The notes: generated by a model not told the origin, from the sequence alone. DNA of 64,000 nt from Phormidium tanganyikae FI6-MK23 (GCA_019359175.1 JAHHHU010000001.1:434001-498000); one strand, 5' to 3'; shown: positions 18,152 to 28,028, counted from the first letter of the stretch. Numbers and translations: made by a program.

Positions 18152-19915
18152 ATGACTGAGATTGGAGCGATCGCGCAGCCCCCCCAACAGCCCCCTATCA
18201 TTGGCACAGGACGGACGCTTCAGAACTCTGTTCAGTCCGTCTCAAAATCTGCGAAGATCACAGCCGCGACTCCAGAGACAGTACGATCGCCAGAATTTAG
18301 CATTGTCAAAAGCGATACTAAATCTCAACTGAAGCCGATTGCGCCCGATGTCGATCGTAGTCCTTCAGCAGTACCAGAGTTTAGCTCTGAAAGTACGATC
18401 GAGCCGGACGGCATGGAGCAAGTGACTTCGGTTTCGCAATTGTTAGATGTGCAGCCGAGCGACTGGGCATTTCAGGCGCTCCAAGGATTAGTCGAGCGGT
18501 ATGGCTGTATTGCGGGATATCCGGATCGTACCTTTCGCGGAAATCGGGCACTCACTCGATACGAATTCGCGGCTGGCTTGAATGCGTGTCTCGATCGAGT
18601 TCAAGAATTGATCACGGCTCAACGATCGGATGCAGTGACACGAGAAGATTTAAACGCACTGCAAAAATTACAAACCGAATTCACAACTGAATTAGCAGCG
18701 CTGAAAGGTCGAGTCGATACTTTAGAAACCCGAACGGCAACGCTAGAAAAGAATCAATTTTCAACAACGACGCGATTGTTTGGACAAGCGATTTTGTCCG
18801 CTCAGGCTAGCAATAAAGCAGATGTAGATCTGTTTCCCAGAGATGGCATCCCCGACCGTCAAGGCGAACTGAAACCAACATTGACCGACAACGTTCAGAT
18901 CTCGCTTGCAACCTCGTTTAGTGGGCGAGATTTGCTCTTGACCACGTTGCAAACGGGAAACCTACGATCGACCTCTCCCAATTTGTTCACCAACATGGGA
19001 CGGCTCTCTTACGAATCCGAACAAGACAACCAAATTTTCATCAGCGATTTGTCTTATCGGTTCCCGATCGCTAATAATTTCGGAGTTTTAATTGGTGCAT
19101 CTGGAGTGAATCCGTCGAACACCTTTCGCGGCATCAATCCGCTAGAAGGATCGGGAGAAGGCGCACTGTCATTGCTCGGTCAGCGCAATCCGATTTTAGC
19201 GATCGGGAATGGAACTGGGGGCGTTGGATTCGATTGGCAAATCAATCCGCGCATCAGTTTACAAGGTGTATACAGTGCGGAACTGCCTTCATTTGCGGGA
19301 AATGCGAATTTCGGCGGACTGGTGGGCGGGCGCTATGTTGCCGGAGCGCAATTAACGATCGCACCAACCAACACGATCGATGTTGGCATTCACTATCTGT
19401 TTTCGCGATCGCCCGATGGTTTTATCGGAACCGGAATCGGAGATTCACAACTCCTGTCGCCTTTTGCCCCGACGAATACAGCTTTTACGACTCATGCGAT
19501 CGGGGCAACAGCCGCATGGCGATTAAATCAAAAATTGACGATCGGCGGTTGGGGCGGCTGGACAAGCTCGAAAGCCATTGAAGTTCCGGGTTCCGTACAG
19601 ACCACAAACTGGATGGTTTTCTCTGCGTTTTCTGACTTGTTTGTGCCGGGAAATCTCGGTGGTCTTCTCTTCGGTCAACCGCCTAAAATCACAAGCAGTA
19701 CACTACCAGATGAATATAACTTTCCTCGGTTTAGTGACACAGGGGGCGAAGGTGGACAACCCGATACAGCCCTACATTTAGAGGCATTCTACCGCGCTAG
19801 AATTAATCCCTTTCTTGACATTACTCCTGGCGTTTTCGTGGTTTTCAATTCCAATCACAATGCTGCAAATGATCCGATCGTGGTTGGCGCAGTTCGTGCA
19901 ACATTCCGGTTCTAA
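18152..19915 (+). CDS. SLH-domain OprB-type outer-membrane porin (iron-uptake porin family), no visible signal peptide
   Basis: From ATG 18152 the protein is 587 residues; a TTG two codons upstream is also possible. After about 90 low-complexity residues comes an S-layer-homology domain (VSQLLDVQPSDWAFQALQGL, seen as VSQLLDV and WAFQALQGL, then GCIAGYPDRTFRGNRALTRYE in pieces). A coiled coil follows (DLNALQKLQTEFTTELAAL region) and then an OprB beta-barrel ending VGAVRATFRF, the terminal aromatic typical of outer-membrane barrels. The N-terminus (MTEIGAIAQPPQQPP) has no hydrophobic export signal, which is odd for a porin, and a run of seven C residues lies at 18180-18186. The next gene starts 6 bp downstream. 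Confidence 0.85.
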   Translation: MTEIGAIAQPPQQPPIIGTGRTLQNSVQSVSKSAKITAATPETVRSPEFSIVKSDTKSQLKPIAPDVDRSPSAVPEFSSESTIEPDGMEQVTSVSQLLDVQPSDWAFQALQGLVERYGCIAGYPDRTFRGNRALTRYEFAAGLNACLDRVQELITAQRSDAVTREDLNALQKLQTEFTTELAALKGRVDTLETRTATLEKNQFSTTTRLFGQAILSAQASNKADVDLFPRDGIPDRQGELKPTLTDNVQISLATSFSGRDLLLTTLQTGNLRSTSPNLFTNMGRLSYESEQDNQIFISDLSYRFPIANNFGVLIGASGVNPSNTFRGINPLEGSGEGALSLLGQRNPILAIGNGTGGVGFDWQINPRISLQGVYSAELPSFAGNANFGGLVGGRYVAGAQLTIAPTNTIDVGIHYLFSRSPDGFIGTGIGDSQLLSPFAPTNTAFTTHAIGATAAWRLNQKLTIGGWGGWTSSKAIEVPGSVQTTNWMVFSAFSDLFVPGNLGGLLFGQPPKITSSTLPDEYNFPRFSDTGGEGGQPDTALHLEAFYRARINPFLDITPGVFVVFNSNHNAANDPIVVGAVRATFRF

Positions 19916-19921
19916 ATCATC

Positions 19922-20794
19922 ATGCTATCTAAAACCCTCGCTCTTTTAACGATCGCGATTCCCCTCAGTTCGATCGGAGCCAATTCCGCCTCTGCTCAAA
20001 TCACTATCCGCAGTACGGGCGTTGTGTCGGGTACGGTCGTCCCCCCAAGCCAAAATCCCAATTTCAACCAAGGCACAACCAGAGTCAATACAGACAGTCA
20101 AGGACGCTTTTTTAGAAATGGGCAACTCGTCTACTCGGCTCAAGATTTCAACCCGAATTTAGTGCAAGTCGATGGCAGTGGTCGCTACTTTGTCGATTTT
20201 CGCGGAATTCCGATCGTATCGACTGATGCAACGCTCACTTCTCCAGTGCTATCAAATGGTGAACTTCAGCCGATTCGCCGCAATCACAATGCACTAACCC
20301 GATTTAATGGCACGATCCAAGATGAATTGGTCGTTCGTGGACAATATACGGGGATCGCAACCGATCCTGCTACGGGGCAACAGTATCAAGGCACATTCGA
20401 CATCAGCGGACAAGGGCCGCGCTACAGCGATCGTAATGGCGGCACGAGTCCGACCGTATTCGATTTTCGATCGCACTACAATTTCAGCGCCAATCCTCAG
20501 ATTCCACCGCGCCCAACTGTTTTTTCCTACCGCATCGATGCCATGCCCGTTCAATTGCGCGTCACGATTCCGGCGGGTTTAGCTCCGATCACGCAAGCTC
20601 CGCCTACGACTCCCGGTAGTACGCCGATTCCTAGCCCGATCGCGCCTCCGATCTCTAGCCCGATCGGTGTTGACTCAAACCTTGGCGGAATTTTGAGCAA
20701 CAATCAGCTACAGCAGGTTAGCCGCGTTGTTCTGGAAGGCTCGAAGGCTTCGCCATCGCAGATCGGGCCGAGTAGCCGAATTTTGCTGAAGTAA
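19922..20794 (+). CDS. Secreted protein of unknown function, paired with the porin
   Basis: This 290-residue precursor has a clear signal peptide (MLSKTLALLTIAIPLSSIG, cleavage near NSASA-QI at about residue 25). The mature part has the repeated pattern F-R-N-G-Q-L / G-R-Y-F-V-D-F-R-G and ends in a Pro/Ser/Thr-rich segment (about residues 225-255) with tandem PSPIAPPISSPIG-like units. I recognise no catalytic motif or named domain. It begins 6 bp after the porin stop, so the two are almost certainly co-transcribed and may work together in the outer envelope. Confidence 0.7.
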   Translation: MLSKTLALLTIAIPLSSIGANSASAQITIRSTGVVSGTVVPPSQNPNFNQGTTRVNTDSQGRFFRNGQLVYSAQDFNPNLVQVDGSGRYFVDFRGIPIVSTDATLTSPVLSNGELQPIRRNHNALTRFNGTIQDELVVRGQYTGIATDPATGQQYQGTFDISGQGPRYSDRNGGTSPTVFDFRSHYNFSANPQIPPRPTVFSYRIDAMPVQLRVTIPAGLAPITQAPPTTPGSTPIPSPIAPPISSPIGVDSNLGGILSNNQLQQVSRVVLEGSKASPSQIGPSSRILLK

Positions 20795-20826
20795 GTAGAA
20801 AGGAGCAGATGGCTGCTCCTTGAGAA

Positions 20827-22809
20827 TCAAGAATTGTGTGGGCGAAGCACAGAAGAAGGCTTAATCGTCGGTGCATATTCCGGCACTAATGTTTTGAGCA
20901 GCGATCGTAGTTTGTTCACATTCTTCTGATAGGACACCAAGAAAAGTTGATCCAATAAGGGTTCTAACTTTTCCCACGGTATCATTGCTTCTCGTGCCCC
21001 AAAAATCTTCGGATGACTCGTCTCCATCGCATCCCCACCGATCAGCAATTCTTCATACAGCTTCTCACCGGGTCGCAACCCCGTAATCTCAATGTCGATA
21101 TCTTCTCCAGGCACTAACCCGCTCAACTCAATCATCTGTACCGCAAGGTCATAAATCCGCACAGGTTCGCCCATATCCAATAGAAAGACATCGCCCCCCT
21201 GTCCCATGGCTCCCGCCTGAATCACCAATCGCGAGGCTTCTGGAATCGACATAAAATAGCGCGTCATTTCCGGGTGCGTTAGCGTAATCGGCTTGCCTGC
21301 TGCAATTTGCTGCTTAAATCGCGGCACAACCGATCCATTGCTATTCAACACATTGCCGAATCGAACCATCACAAATCGCGTGTGAGTCTCCGGTTTAGCG
21401 GCTAGCGCTTGTAGCACTAATTCCGCAATTCGCTTGGTTGCACCCATTACGTTTGTTGGACGCACCGCTTTATCCGTGGAAATCAACACAAACGTATCGA
21501 CTTTACAGCGATCGGCAGTTTGCGCCGTCACCATCGTGCCGTAAGCATTGTTAATGATCCCTTGTTCCGCGTTGCTTTCAACTAACGGAACGTGCTTGTA
21601 GGCAGCGGCGTGATAAACCGTCTCGATCTCATATTTTTGGAAGACTTCGGTTAAGCGATCGCCATCTGTCACCGATCCTAAATGCGCTTTGCGAGGAATG
21701 TCTGGATAAGCTTCTGCGAGTTCCGCATCGATCGAGTACAGCGCAAACTCATTCAATTCATACAGCACCAACAAGCGCGGATTTTGTTGAGCAATTTGGC
21801 GACAGAGTTCCGACCCGATCGAGCCTCCTGCTCCAGTGACTAACACGGATTTATCGGTGATATTAACCCGCAACAGACCTGGATCGGGTAAAACTTCCTC
21901 ACGTCCTAGAAGGTCGGAAATATCAACATTGCGAATTTGCCCGATCGAGACTCGCTCTGCCACAATCTCACGCACTGAAGGAACTGTTTTCACCTTTACG
22001 GGGAGTCCTTTCAAACTGCGGAGAATTCGACGCTTTTCTTGAGGTTTTGCAGACGGAACCGCTAGCAAAACCATCGTTACTTGATACTGATTGATCAGCG
22101 TTCTTAGCATCACTGGACTGTAGATCGGAGTACGATCGAGCAATCGCCCATGAATATCGGGATTGTCATCGATAAAGGCAACGACTTGATAAGCCGATTC
22201 GCGCATCAACGCTTGAGAAAGCTGAAATCCAGCCGAACCCGCACCATAAATAATAATTCGCTGTGACTCAAGCTCCTTAAGCGAAGGAATCAGGCGCGGA
22301 ACTTGAGTCGATACCTTTGGTGCAGCATCGACCAAGACTAAAAATTGACGGACTGAAAACCGAATGCCGACGACTCCAATCCAAGTAATCAGGGCTGAAA
22401 TAATCTGTACCGATCGCGGTAACACGGAGACTTGCAGCAGCCAGCTAAAAGCGACCAGTCCCGCCTCGCCCAAAACCACTGATTTCAGAGCTAACCACAG
22501 TACTTCTGCCCCTGTGTGCCGTAGCAACGGGCGATACATTCCTAATAAGTAGAAAATACAAAATTTAATCGGAATGACTAATAGCAAAGCATCCTGATAC
22601 TGTTGCACTTGATCGAACAGCGGGAGATCTTCAAATCGAAGATTGAGTGCGATACAGGTCGCAATCAGGAAAATCGCGCTATCGATCGCAAACAAAAGAT
22701 AACGTCGTAGCCGTCTGGGGAAGGACAAAATTCCCTTCATCGCCTGGAGGGGCAGTCCTGCTTGAAGAAACCGAAGGATAGCTGAAGAGACAGAAAGCCT
22801 TTCGCGCAT
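20827..22809 (-). CDS. Membrane-bound nucleotide-sugar 4,6-dehydratase (CapD/WbpM/PglF family)
   Basis: This 660-residue protein has four N-terminal membrane helices (about residues 30-165), a Rossmann-like middle domain (IIIYGAGSAGFQLSQAL near 195), and a C-terminal short-chain dehydrogenase-like domain starting at VLVTGAGGSIGSELCRQI. The catalytic region reads STDKAVRPTNVMGATKR: Met replaces the usual Tyr before GATK, which is characteristic of the long WbpM-type enzymes. It converts a UDP-N-acetylhexosamine, usually UDP-GlcNAc, to the 4-keto-6-deoxy sugar at the membrane and so supplies precursors for surface polysaccharide. It stands at the edge of the polysaccharide locus. Confidence 0.9.
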   Translation of the reverse strand: MRERLSVSSAILRFLQAGLPLQAMKGILSFPRRLRRYLLFAIDSAIFLIATCIALNLRFEDLPLFDQVQQYQDALLLVIPIKFCIFYLLGMYRPLLRHTGAEVLWLALKSVVLGEAGLVAFSWLLQVSVLPRSVQIISALITWIGVVGIRFSVRQFLVLVDAAPKVSTQVPRLIPSLKELESQRIIIYGAGSAGFQLSQALMRESAYQVVAFIDDNPDIHGRLLDRTPIYSPVMLRTLINQYQVTMVLLAVPSAKPQEKRRILRSLKGLPVKVKTVPSVREIVAERVSIGQIRNVDISDLLGREEVLPDPGLLRVNITDKSVLVTGAGGSIGSELCRQIAQQNPRLLVLYELNEFALYSIDAELAEAYPDIPRKAHLGSVTDGDRLTEVFQKYEIETVYHAAAYKHVPLVESNAEQGIINNAYGTMVTAQTADRCKVDTFVLISTDKAVRPTNVMGATKRIAELVLQALAAKPETHTRFVMVRFGNVLNSNGSVVPRFKQQIAAGKPITLTHPEMTRYFMSIPEASRLVIQAGAMGQGGDVFLLDMGEPVRIYDLAVQMIELSGLVPGEDIDIEITGLRPGEKLYEELLIGGDAMETSHPKIFGAREAMIPWEKLEPLLDQLFLVSYQKNVNKLRSLLKTLVPEYAPTIKPSSVLRPHNS

Positions 22810-23701
22810 GAGAATCTCGTTCCTAAATCAGTTGCGTCTAATATGTGGAATCGAGTTGGAGAAAATTGGGTAGATGATGCGCTCGATTCCAGGACAGCCC
22901 TGGTGCTTTAGTGAAACTGGTAGAGATCCCTTGATTAGAAAAGAGGCGTGTCTCAGTTGGAGAGGACACGATCGCTTGTATGTCGCTCTGAAGTTAACAA
23001 ATAATACGGAGGCACTTAGTGAAAATACTACTTTTTCAGGGGTTCGCCTTTAAAGAAATGGGTAAGTCTTGAACCGCTGCATAAACTAGAGATAAATTCT
23101 GCCTAAATTTGAAGCTGGCTCAAGAATTGCAGAGTTTAATCCTTGACTAATCCAAAAAGCAGGTTGATTACTCAGTAAAATTATGCTTATTTGGCAAGGT
23201 TTCCATCTAAGGTAGACGAGTCATCGCACGATCGTTAAGCGTTTAACCACGCAACTTTACCGAAGTTCTTCTACGAAATTCTACTGATAGGATTACTAAC
23301 GCTTCTCTGAATGTATGCGGAATCATTTTGCGATAAACCTGTTGAGTTCCGTCTATGCGCTCTGATTCGCTCAATTCTGCGATCGCAGTACTGACCGTAC
23401 CATTTAGCCGACTCCGTATTTTTAGTGAGTGCAGATCCGCAAGGTGCAAAATCATCTGCAAAATACGGATGGAATTACCAAAGTTTTGACACACTGAACT
23501 TTTTGGCGCAATTTTGTACGATCGCTGAACTTTACGTAGTTTTTCACGCCAAAACTATAAAGACTCGATAAAGATAACCGGGATTGTACGGACAAAGCAT
23601 TGCAACCGGAGAAACTAGCTAATAGTAATTACTGAACTTTCGTGAGGATACTCCTCGCGTTGGGTTTAGTTCCCTGTGATGTGATAGCGAGGCAGGCTGT
23701 A
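22810..23701. other. Long intergenic region upstream of the histidine kinase
   Basis: This stretch of about 890 bases lies between the divergent dehydratase and histidine kinase genes. It has moderate GC and no convincing gene. A minus-strand frame of 83 codons at 23243-23494 lacks recognisable features and a good ribosome-binding site. No tRNA, large repeat or clear operator was seen. The length leaves room for an unseen small RNA, but nothing specific supports one. Confidence 0.5.
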
Positions 23702-24889
23702 ATGAAGTCTACTCATCAGGCGACACGAGTATTCACTCCAGTTTTAGAAGAGTCGCGTCGTCCAGCGGCTCAGTTTGAGCAGCCCGATCATTCAGAGTTT
23801 ACCTGGATTGAGTCGGGTTGGTTTTCCACGATCGCGCAGCAAAGCCCAGATTTGGTCGGAGCGGTATCGCTTGAAGGCAATTGGCTCTGTCTCAATTCGA
23901 GCGGTAAGGCGATGTTAGGGTTTATGGATGCTTTGTCACCCTTCACCGCGATTTTGAGTGAGGCAATGCAGCATCTTTGGCACGAAACCGTATTGCCGCA
24001 ATTAGCGGAATGCGGTCACTGGCGCGGGCAGTTTGTCATGTTGCGACAGTCTGAGCCGATTTCGTTTGAGAGTCAATGGTTTTTGATTCGCGATCAGTAT
24101 ACGAATCAGCCTTTAGGGTTCGCCACCATTAGCCGCGAGTGCAGTGAAGCGATTGCAGTTCCTGCCCCAGCAGCGCTAGAACAAGCTTTAGAAAAAGAGA
24201 AAGACTATCACCAGCAGAAAACGAGCTTTCTTGCCGATGCTGCTCACGAGTTAAAAACGCCCTTAGCGGTGATATCCACGTCGATCGATTTACTCAACAG
24301 CGATCGGCTCTCGATTGATCGCAAACAAAAGCACGTTCAACGCCTGCGAGCGAAAATTCGCCAGATGACGCAAGTGCTGGATGATATTTTGATTCTCAGT
24401 CGAAGCGAACAACCTGAATTTGCGTTGCATCTCACTGAAATTGATCCGATCCAGTTTTGCGAGGAGTTAGTTGAAGAAGCGCAGATGAATAGCGATCGAC
24501 ACGAAATCGTGTTCTCGGCTGAATCCTCGGTTCCTACGATTCTGATGGATACCGGACTATTTCAGCGCATTCTTGCAAATCTACTTTCAAATAGCATCAA
24601 ATATTCTCCAAATGGCGGAAAGATTTTCTGCCGATTGTCGATCGAAGATCATCAGTTCATGCTCCAAGTTCAAGATTCAGGAATTGGTATTCCCGCCTTA
24701 GAGCAATCTCAATTGTTTCGATCGTTCTATCGCGCCAGCAATGCGGGCCGGATCGGGGGTACGGGTTTGGGACTTGCGATCGTGAAAAAATGCGTCGATC
24801 GACTGGGTGGACAGATCGCTGTAAGCAGTACTGTGCAGGTTGAAACGTGCTTTACCATCACGATTCCAATTGATAGCAATCTCGAATGA
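23702..24889 (+). CDS. Sensor histidine kinase, PAS-like input, soluble
   Basis: From ATG 23702 the protein is 395 residues; a GTG at 23642 would add 20. Residues about 30-145 look like a PAS-type sensor (WIESGWFSTIAQQSPDLVG, in part). The HisKA helix carries the phospho-acceptor His in AAHELKTPLAVIS at about residue 182. The HATPase domain shows NLLSNSIKYSPNGG (N box), QDSGIGIP (G1) and GGTGLGLAIVKK (G2). There is no membrane helix, so it is probably cytoplasmic. No response regulator gene is adjacent, making it an orphan kinase. Its position inside the exopolysaccharide region suggests, but does not prove, control of that locus. Confidence 0.88.
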   Translation: MKSTHQATRVFTPVLEESRRPAAQFEQPDHSEFTWIESGWFSTIAQQSPDLVGAVSLEGNWLCLNSSGKAMLGFMDALSPFTAILSEAMQHLWHETVLPQLAECGHWRGQFVMLRQSEPISFESQWFLIRDQYTNQPLGFATISRECSEAIAVPAPAALEQALEKEKDYHQQKTSFLADAAHELKTPLAVISTSIDLLNSDRLSIDRKQKHVQRLRAKIRQMTQVLDDILILSRSEQPEFALHLTEIDPIQFCEELVEEAQMNSDRHEIVFSAESSVPTILMDTGLFQRILANLLSNSIKYSPNGGKIFCRLSIEDHQFMLQVQDSGIGIPALEQSQLFRSFYRASNAGRIGGTGLGLAIVKKCVDRLGGQIAVSSTVQVETCFTITIPIDSNLE

Positions 24890-24938
24890 AGTCAAGATTC
24901 ACTCTGTTCACCAATCGATCGAGATTGCTATCGGTGCA

Positions 24939-26558
24939 TCAGAACATCGTAGCCAAACTTAACCAGCGAGTTAGATTCGCGGGTAGCTCAGTATTGAGCC
25001 GCAAGGGTAAATCCGGCTTAGAAAGCGATCGAGCATATTCCGGCGACAAGAACGGTCGATAGGTCTGCGCTTCAGGCGTAGCTTGCTTGATAAAAGCCAA
25101 ACTCACCCCTTGCAACAAACGGCGTAACGGTTCCACCTCTTGTCCTCTGCGTTCTTTTACCAAGGTTCCTTGCGCGACCGCACCGCTGAAATTCCCTGGA
25201 TCGCTCACACTTAAATGTGTCGTCCCGATCGCAGTCAGTAGATACTTCGGAGTTGGCAATTGCAAAAACGGCTGAAGCTGCTGAGTAAACGCAGGCGCTA
25301 GCGTATCATCCGTACTCGTCAGAATCAGCGTCGGAGTTGCCACCGATTTCAATCCCGACTTGCCGAAAATCTGCCCGATCGCTGGATTGAGCGCGATCGC
25401 TTGCACCACTCTCGGATCTCGCAGACTTAATCGATTTTCCGGTCGCTCCGTTGCGGCACACTGTAGCCAATCCGCCGGAACTCGATCGAGCAATCCACTG
25501 GTGCGACAAAATTCCCGCAGTTCATCAAATCGCAATTCTGCACCCGCCAAAGCCAAAGCTTCGTAGCCGCCAAGCGAGTGACCGATCACGCTCACCTGCT
25601 GAGTATTGAGTTTTCCTTGCAGCGCTCCCGGTTGCTGATTCAATTTGGCAAACTCATCCAGCAAAAACTGGATGTCTCTAGGTCGATCGATGAATTCACT
25701 CGCCGGAATTAAGCGATCGGGATTCAGCGAGGACAGCAATCCAGGCTGCGCCAGAAAAGGATGCTCGATCGCGGCAACGGTTAAACCCTGTGAAGCTAAA
25801 TGCCGCGCTAGATAAGCGAGAAATTTACGATTCGCTTCAAATCCAGGTGTAATCACCACGAGCGGTGCTTGCGGATTAGCAGCACTCCAGTAGAAATCTA
25901 CGGGTAAGCGTCGATTTCGTGCCGTATCAACAAACAACAGCGAATCTTCCTGTACCGATTGCTTTCCTGCGATCGACGGGTCAAACGAAGCGCGAAACTG
26001 CGAATTGCCTGCGTCTAAACTGCGCTCTAACAGCGATCGAATGCCCTGCGTTTTCCAATAAGAAAGATTTAATTGCGATGCGATGCCTAACGCTTGAGTG
26101 ACATCGATCGTCACACTTTCTTGTGGAATCGCCTTGATGACTGCGATCGCATCTAATCCGTTCGCCTGTCGTGCAGCTAACCAAAATCCTGCCTGCAACG
26201 TTTCCAGACTTAATTCCGGCGCGGCTTGTCGAATTGAATTCAACACCTGCTGACCCGAAGGCGATTTCAGCAAGTCTTCTACAATTTGAGTGCCCAAATT
26301 TGGATCAAGTTCTAAACGACTCGTTAACGCCCGTCGAAATTCAGGAGTCAGCACTGCCGAATAAAGTTGAAGCGTCGAGGGAACTTCGCCCGTTTTGGCA
26401 AATCTTTCTAAATCTGAAACCGCGATCGATTGCTCGAATGGTCCTAAGCGTAAATTTAATCGATCGGCAGCAAAACTCGGTGACACGCCTGTCAATGCCA
26501 GTGCCAACCCGCCCAGGAAACCAAACCCGATCGTTTTCAAAGAGACGTATCGCTTCAC
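24939..26558 (-). CDS. Exported alpha/beta hydrolase with N-terminal DUF1400 domain
   Basis: The 539-residue precursor has a signal peptide (TIGFGFLGGLALALTGV then SPSFAAD, cleavage near residue 31). Residues about 32-160 form a DUF1400 domain, found in cyanobacteria in front of esterases (LRLGPFEQSIAVSDLERFA, partly). The hydrolase domain has APLVVITPGFEANRKFLAYL (in pieces) for the oxyanion region, the nucleophile elbow VIGHSLGGYEAL with Ser near residue 326, and a probable acid/His pair around STDDTLAP and IGTTHLSVSDPG. It is predicted to be a periplasmic esterase or lipase of the dienelactone-hydrolase type; the substrate is unknown. Confidence 0.82.
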   Translation of the reverse strand: MKRYVSLKTIGFGFLGGLALALTGVSPSFAADRLNLRLGPFEQSIAVSDLERFAKTGEVPSTLQLYSAVLTPEFRRALTSRLELDPNLGTQIVEDLLKSPSGQQVLNSIRQAAPELSLETLQAGFWLAARQANGLDAIAVIKAIPQESVTIDVTQALGIASQLNLSYWKTQGIRSLLERSLDAGNSQFRASFDPSIAGKQSVQEDSLLFVDTARNRRLPVDFYWSAANPQAPLVVITPGFEANRKFLAYLARHLASQGLTVAAIEHPFLAQPGLLSSLNPDRLIPASEFIDRPRDIQFLLDEFAKLNQQPGALQGKLNTQQVSVIGHSLGGYEALALAGAELRFDELREFCRTSGLLDRVPADWLQCAATERPENRLSLRDPRVVQAIALNPAIGQIFGKSGLKSVATPTLILTSTDDTLAPAFTQQLQPFLQLPTPKYLLTAIGTTHLSVSDPGNFSGAVAQGTLVKERRGQEVEPLRRLLQGVSLAFIKQATPEAQTYRPFLSPEYARSLSKPDLPLRLNTELPANLTRWLSLATMF

Positions 26559-26595
26559 CGTAAAAATCCTTTGTCAGTTACCTGAATTCAACCGA

Positions 26596-26631
26596 AACGA
26601 GGTGCAACTTTTGAGCCTGCTGCACCTCGTT
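26596..26631 (-). terminator. 11 bp inverted repeat, possible weak terminator
   Basis: AACGAGGTGCA (26596-26606) and TGCACCTCGTT (26621-26631) are perfectly complementary around a 14-base loop. It lies downstream of the GT2 gene on the minus strand but is followed by TCGG rather than a T-run, so it may be a processing hairpin or factor-dependent terminator. Confidence 0.45.
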
Positions 26632-26704
26632 CCCATCTCAACTTTGATTGTAAAACTGACTTTAATTCTCTAACCGAGTTCCCTATGTGAATCTACAGTT
26701 CGAC

Positions 26705-27931
26705 CTATTTTTCCAGAATTCTCGCAACGGTTGGCTCTGGAACAAGTCCCGTATCCCGCTCTGTCCGAACCCAAGCCTGCTGCGGACGAACTAAAAACTG
26801 AAAGTACAGCGGGATTTTCTGCGCAGCATAAAACGGGATAACCAGTAATTCCCCCAATGGTAGATCTTCTTTCCCAAACTTTACCCAAGCTCCTAAAACC
26901 ATACCCGCTAAACAAATTCCCGCCACGATCGCACTAATTCCAATCGCCCAAACTCCCGTCCAAATGCTCCAAGCGATCGCGATCGCGCTAACTCCCATCC
27001 AACTCATCACAAATAATGAGAGCGGCGGCACACTCAGTTCTAATGCCAATACGATCGCATCCATACAGCGGTTCTGCACTGCGGCTCTGATCAAGGCAGG
27101 CACATAAACCAAAATTGCCTGTAAATGTCCATGTTCCCATCGTGTTCGCTGGCTCTGAATTGCGCTCTGCTGCTGCGGCAATGTCCCGATCACACGGGCT
27201 TCTGGACAGTAGATCGGCGGATATCCTGCGATCGTCAAATCCACACTCAACTTCATATCCTCAACCAGATGCCCACTTGCCAAATTCACCGACCGAATCG
27301 CCGCCCAAGGAAACGCCATGCCCGTCCCCATCAGCAAACACGGCAATCCCAACTGCAAGAGCCCCAAGGGGCGCACCAGATTTTTCACCTTAAAAGCAAA
27401 CGCTGAAACCGAATGTTTTGCGGTCGGCTTGGCTGGCTGTGTCATTAAATAGGTGGCTTGCGTCGGGCGTTTCGTCTTGATTGCAGCTTGCGTCAAGGAT
27501 GCGATCGCCCCCGCTTCAACTCGACAATCCGCATCGATTACAATCACTACATCCGGCGGATTATTTGCCAAAAATTGCAAACCGTAATCTAAAGCGTAGC
27601 CCTTCCCTCGCTGCACCAAATTCTCACGCTCCAGAACGATCGCACCCCACCGCCGAGCAATCTCTGCTGTCGAATCAGTACAATTATCCGCCACCACAAT
27701 CAGTTGATCTTGCGATCGTAGCTGTGGTATTAAACTCGCCAAAGTCGTCGTCAGTCCAGCTTCCTCATTATGAGCGGGAACGAGAATTGCAACTTGTTCG
27801 ATCGCTCTTACGGCGCGCTGATGTCTAGATGAAGGGGCAAACAAAGCGCAAATTGTTTCTAAAAACGTCCAAGCACTCAATCCAAGAAAGACTCCAACAA
27901 TTCCTGCTAAAGATGCACTCAGTATAAACAT
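26705..27931 (-). CDS. Family 2 glycosyltransferase, processive-type, membrane
   Basis: This 408-residue protein has an N-terminal helix (AGIVGVFLGLSAWTFLETI, in part), then a GT2 domain: VAILVPAHNEEAGL, the nucleotide-binding VVADNCTDSTAEIA, the metal-binding DADCRVEAG, GHLVEDMKLS, and QSQRTRWEHGH, which is the Q-x-x-R-W motif of cellulose-synthase/NodC-type enzymes. The C-terminal third holds three or more hydrophobic helices. It should elongate or decorate an exported polysaccharide. The neighbouring Wzc-like gene in the same direction supports a role in exopolysaccharide synthesis. Confidence 0.85.
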   Translation of the reverse strand: MFILSASLAGIVGVFLGLSAWTFLETICALFAPSSRHQRAVRAIEQVAILVPAHNEEAGLTTTLASLIPQLRSQDQLIVVADNCTDSTAEIARRWGAIVLERENLVQRGKGYALDYGLQFLANNPPDVVIVIDADCRVEAGAIASLTQAAIKTKRPTQATYLMTQPAKPTAKHSVSAFAFKVKNLVRPLGLLQLGLPCLLMGTGMAFPWAAIRSVNLASGHLVEDMKLSVDLTIAGYPPIYCPEARVIGTLPQQQSAIQSQRTRWEHGHLQAILVYVPALIRAAVQNRCMDAIVLALELSVPPLSLFVMSWMGVSAIAIAWSIWTGVWAIGISAIVAGICLAGMVLGAWVKFGKEDLPLGELLVIPFYAAQKIPLYFQFLVRPQQAWVRTERDTGLVPEPTVARILEK

Positions 27932-28028
27932 GGAAATCTGAATCGCTCGTAAACGGCTTCAAGCGATTTTTTCACGGATTTTACTGAAGTGTCAGTGTCT
28001 TAAGGCAGGTTTTTCCTCGATCCCCATG

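Noticed and set aside
23243-23494. 83-codon minus-strand frame in the long gap before the histidine kinase
   Set aside because: No ribosome-binding site, no recognisable motif and ordinary background composition; not supported as a gene.
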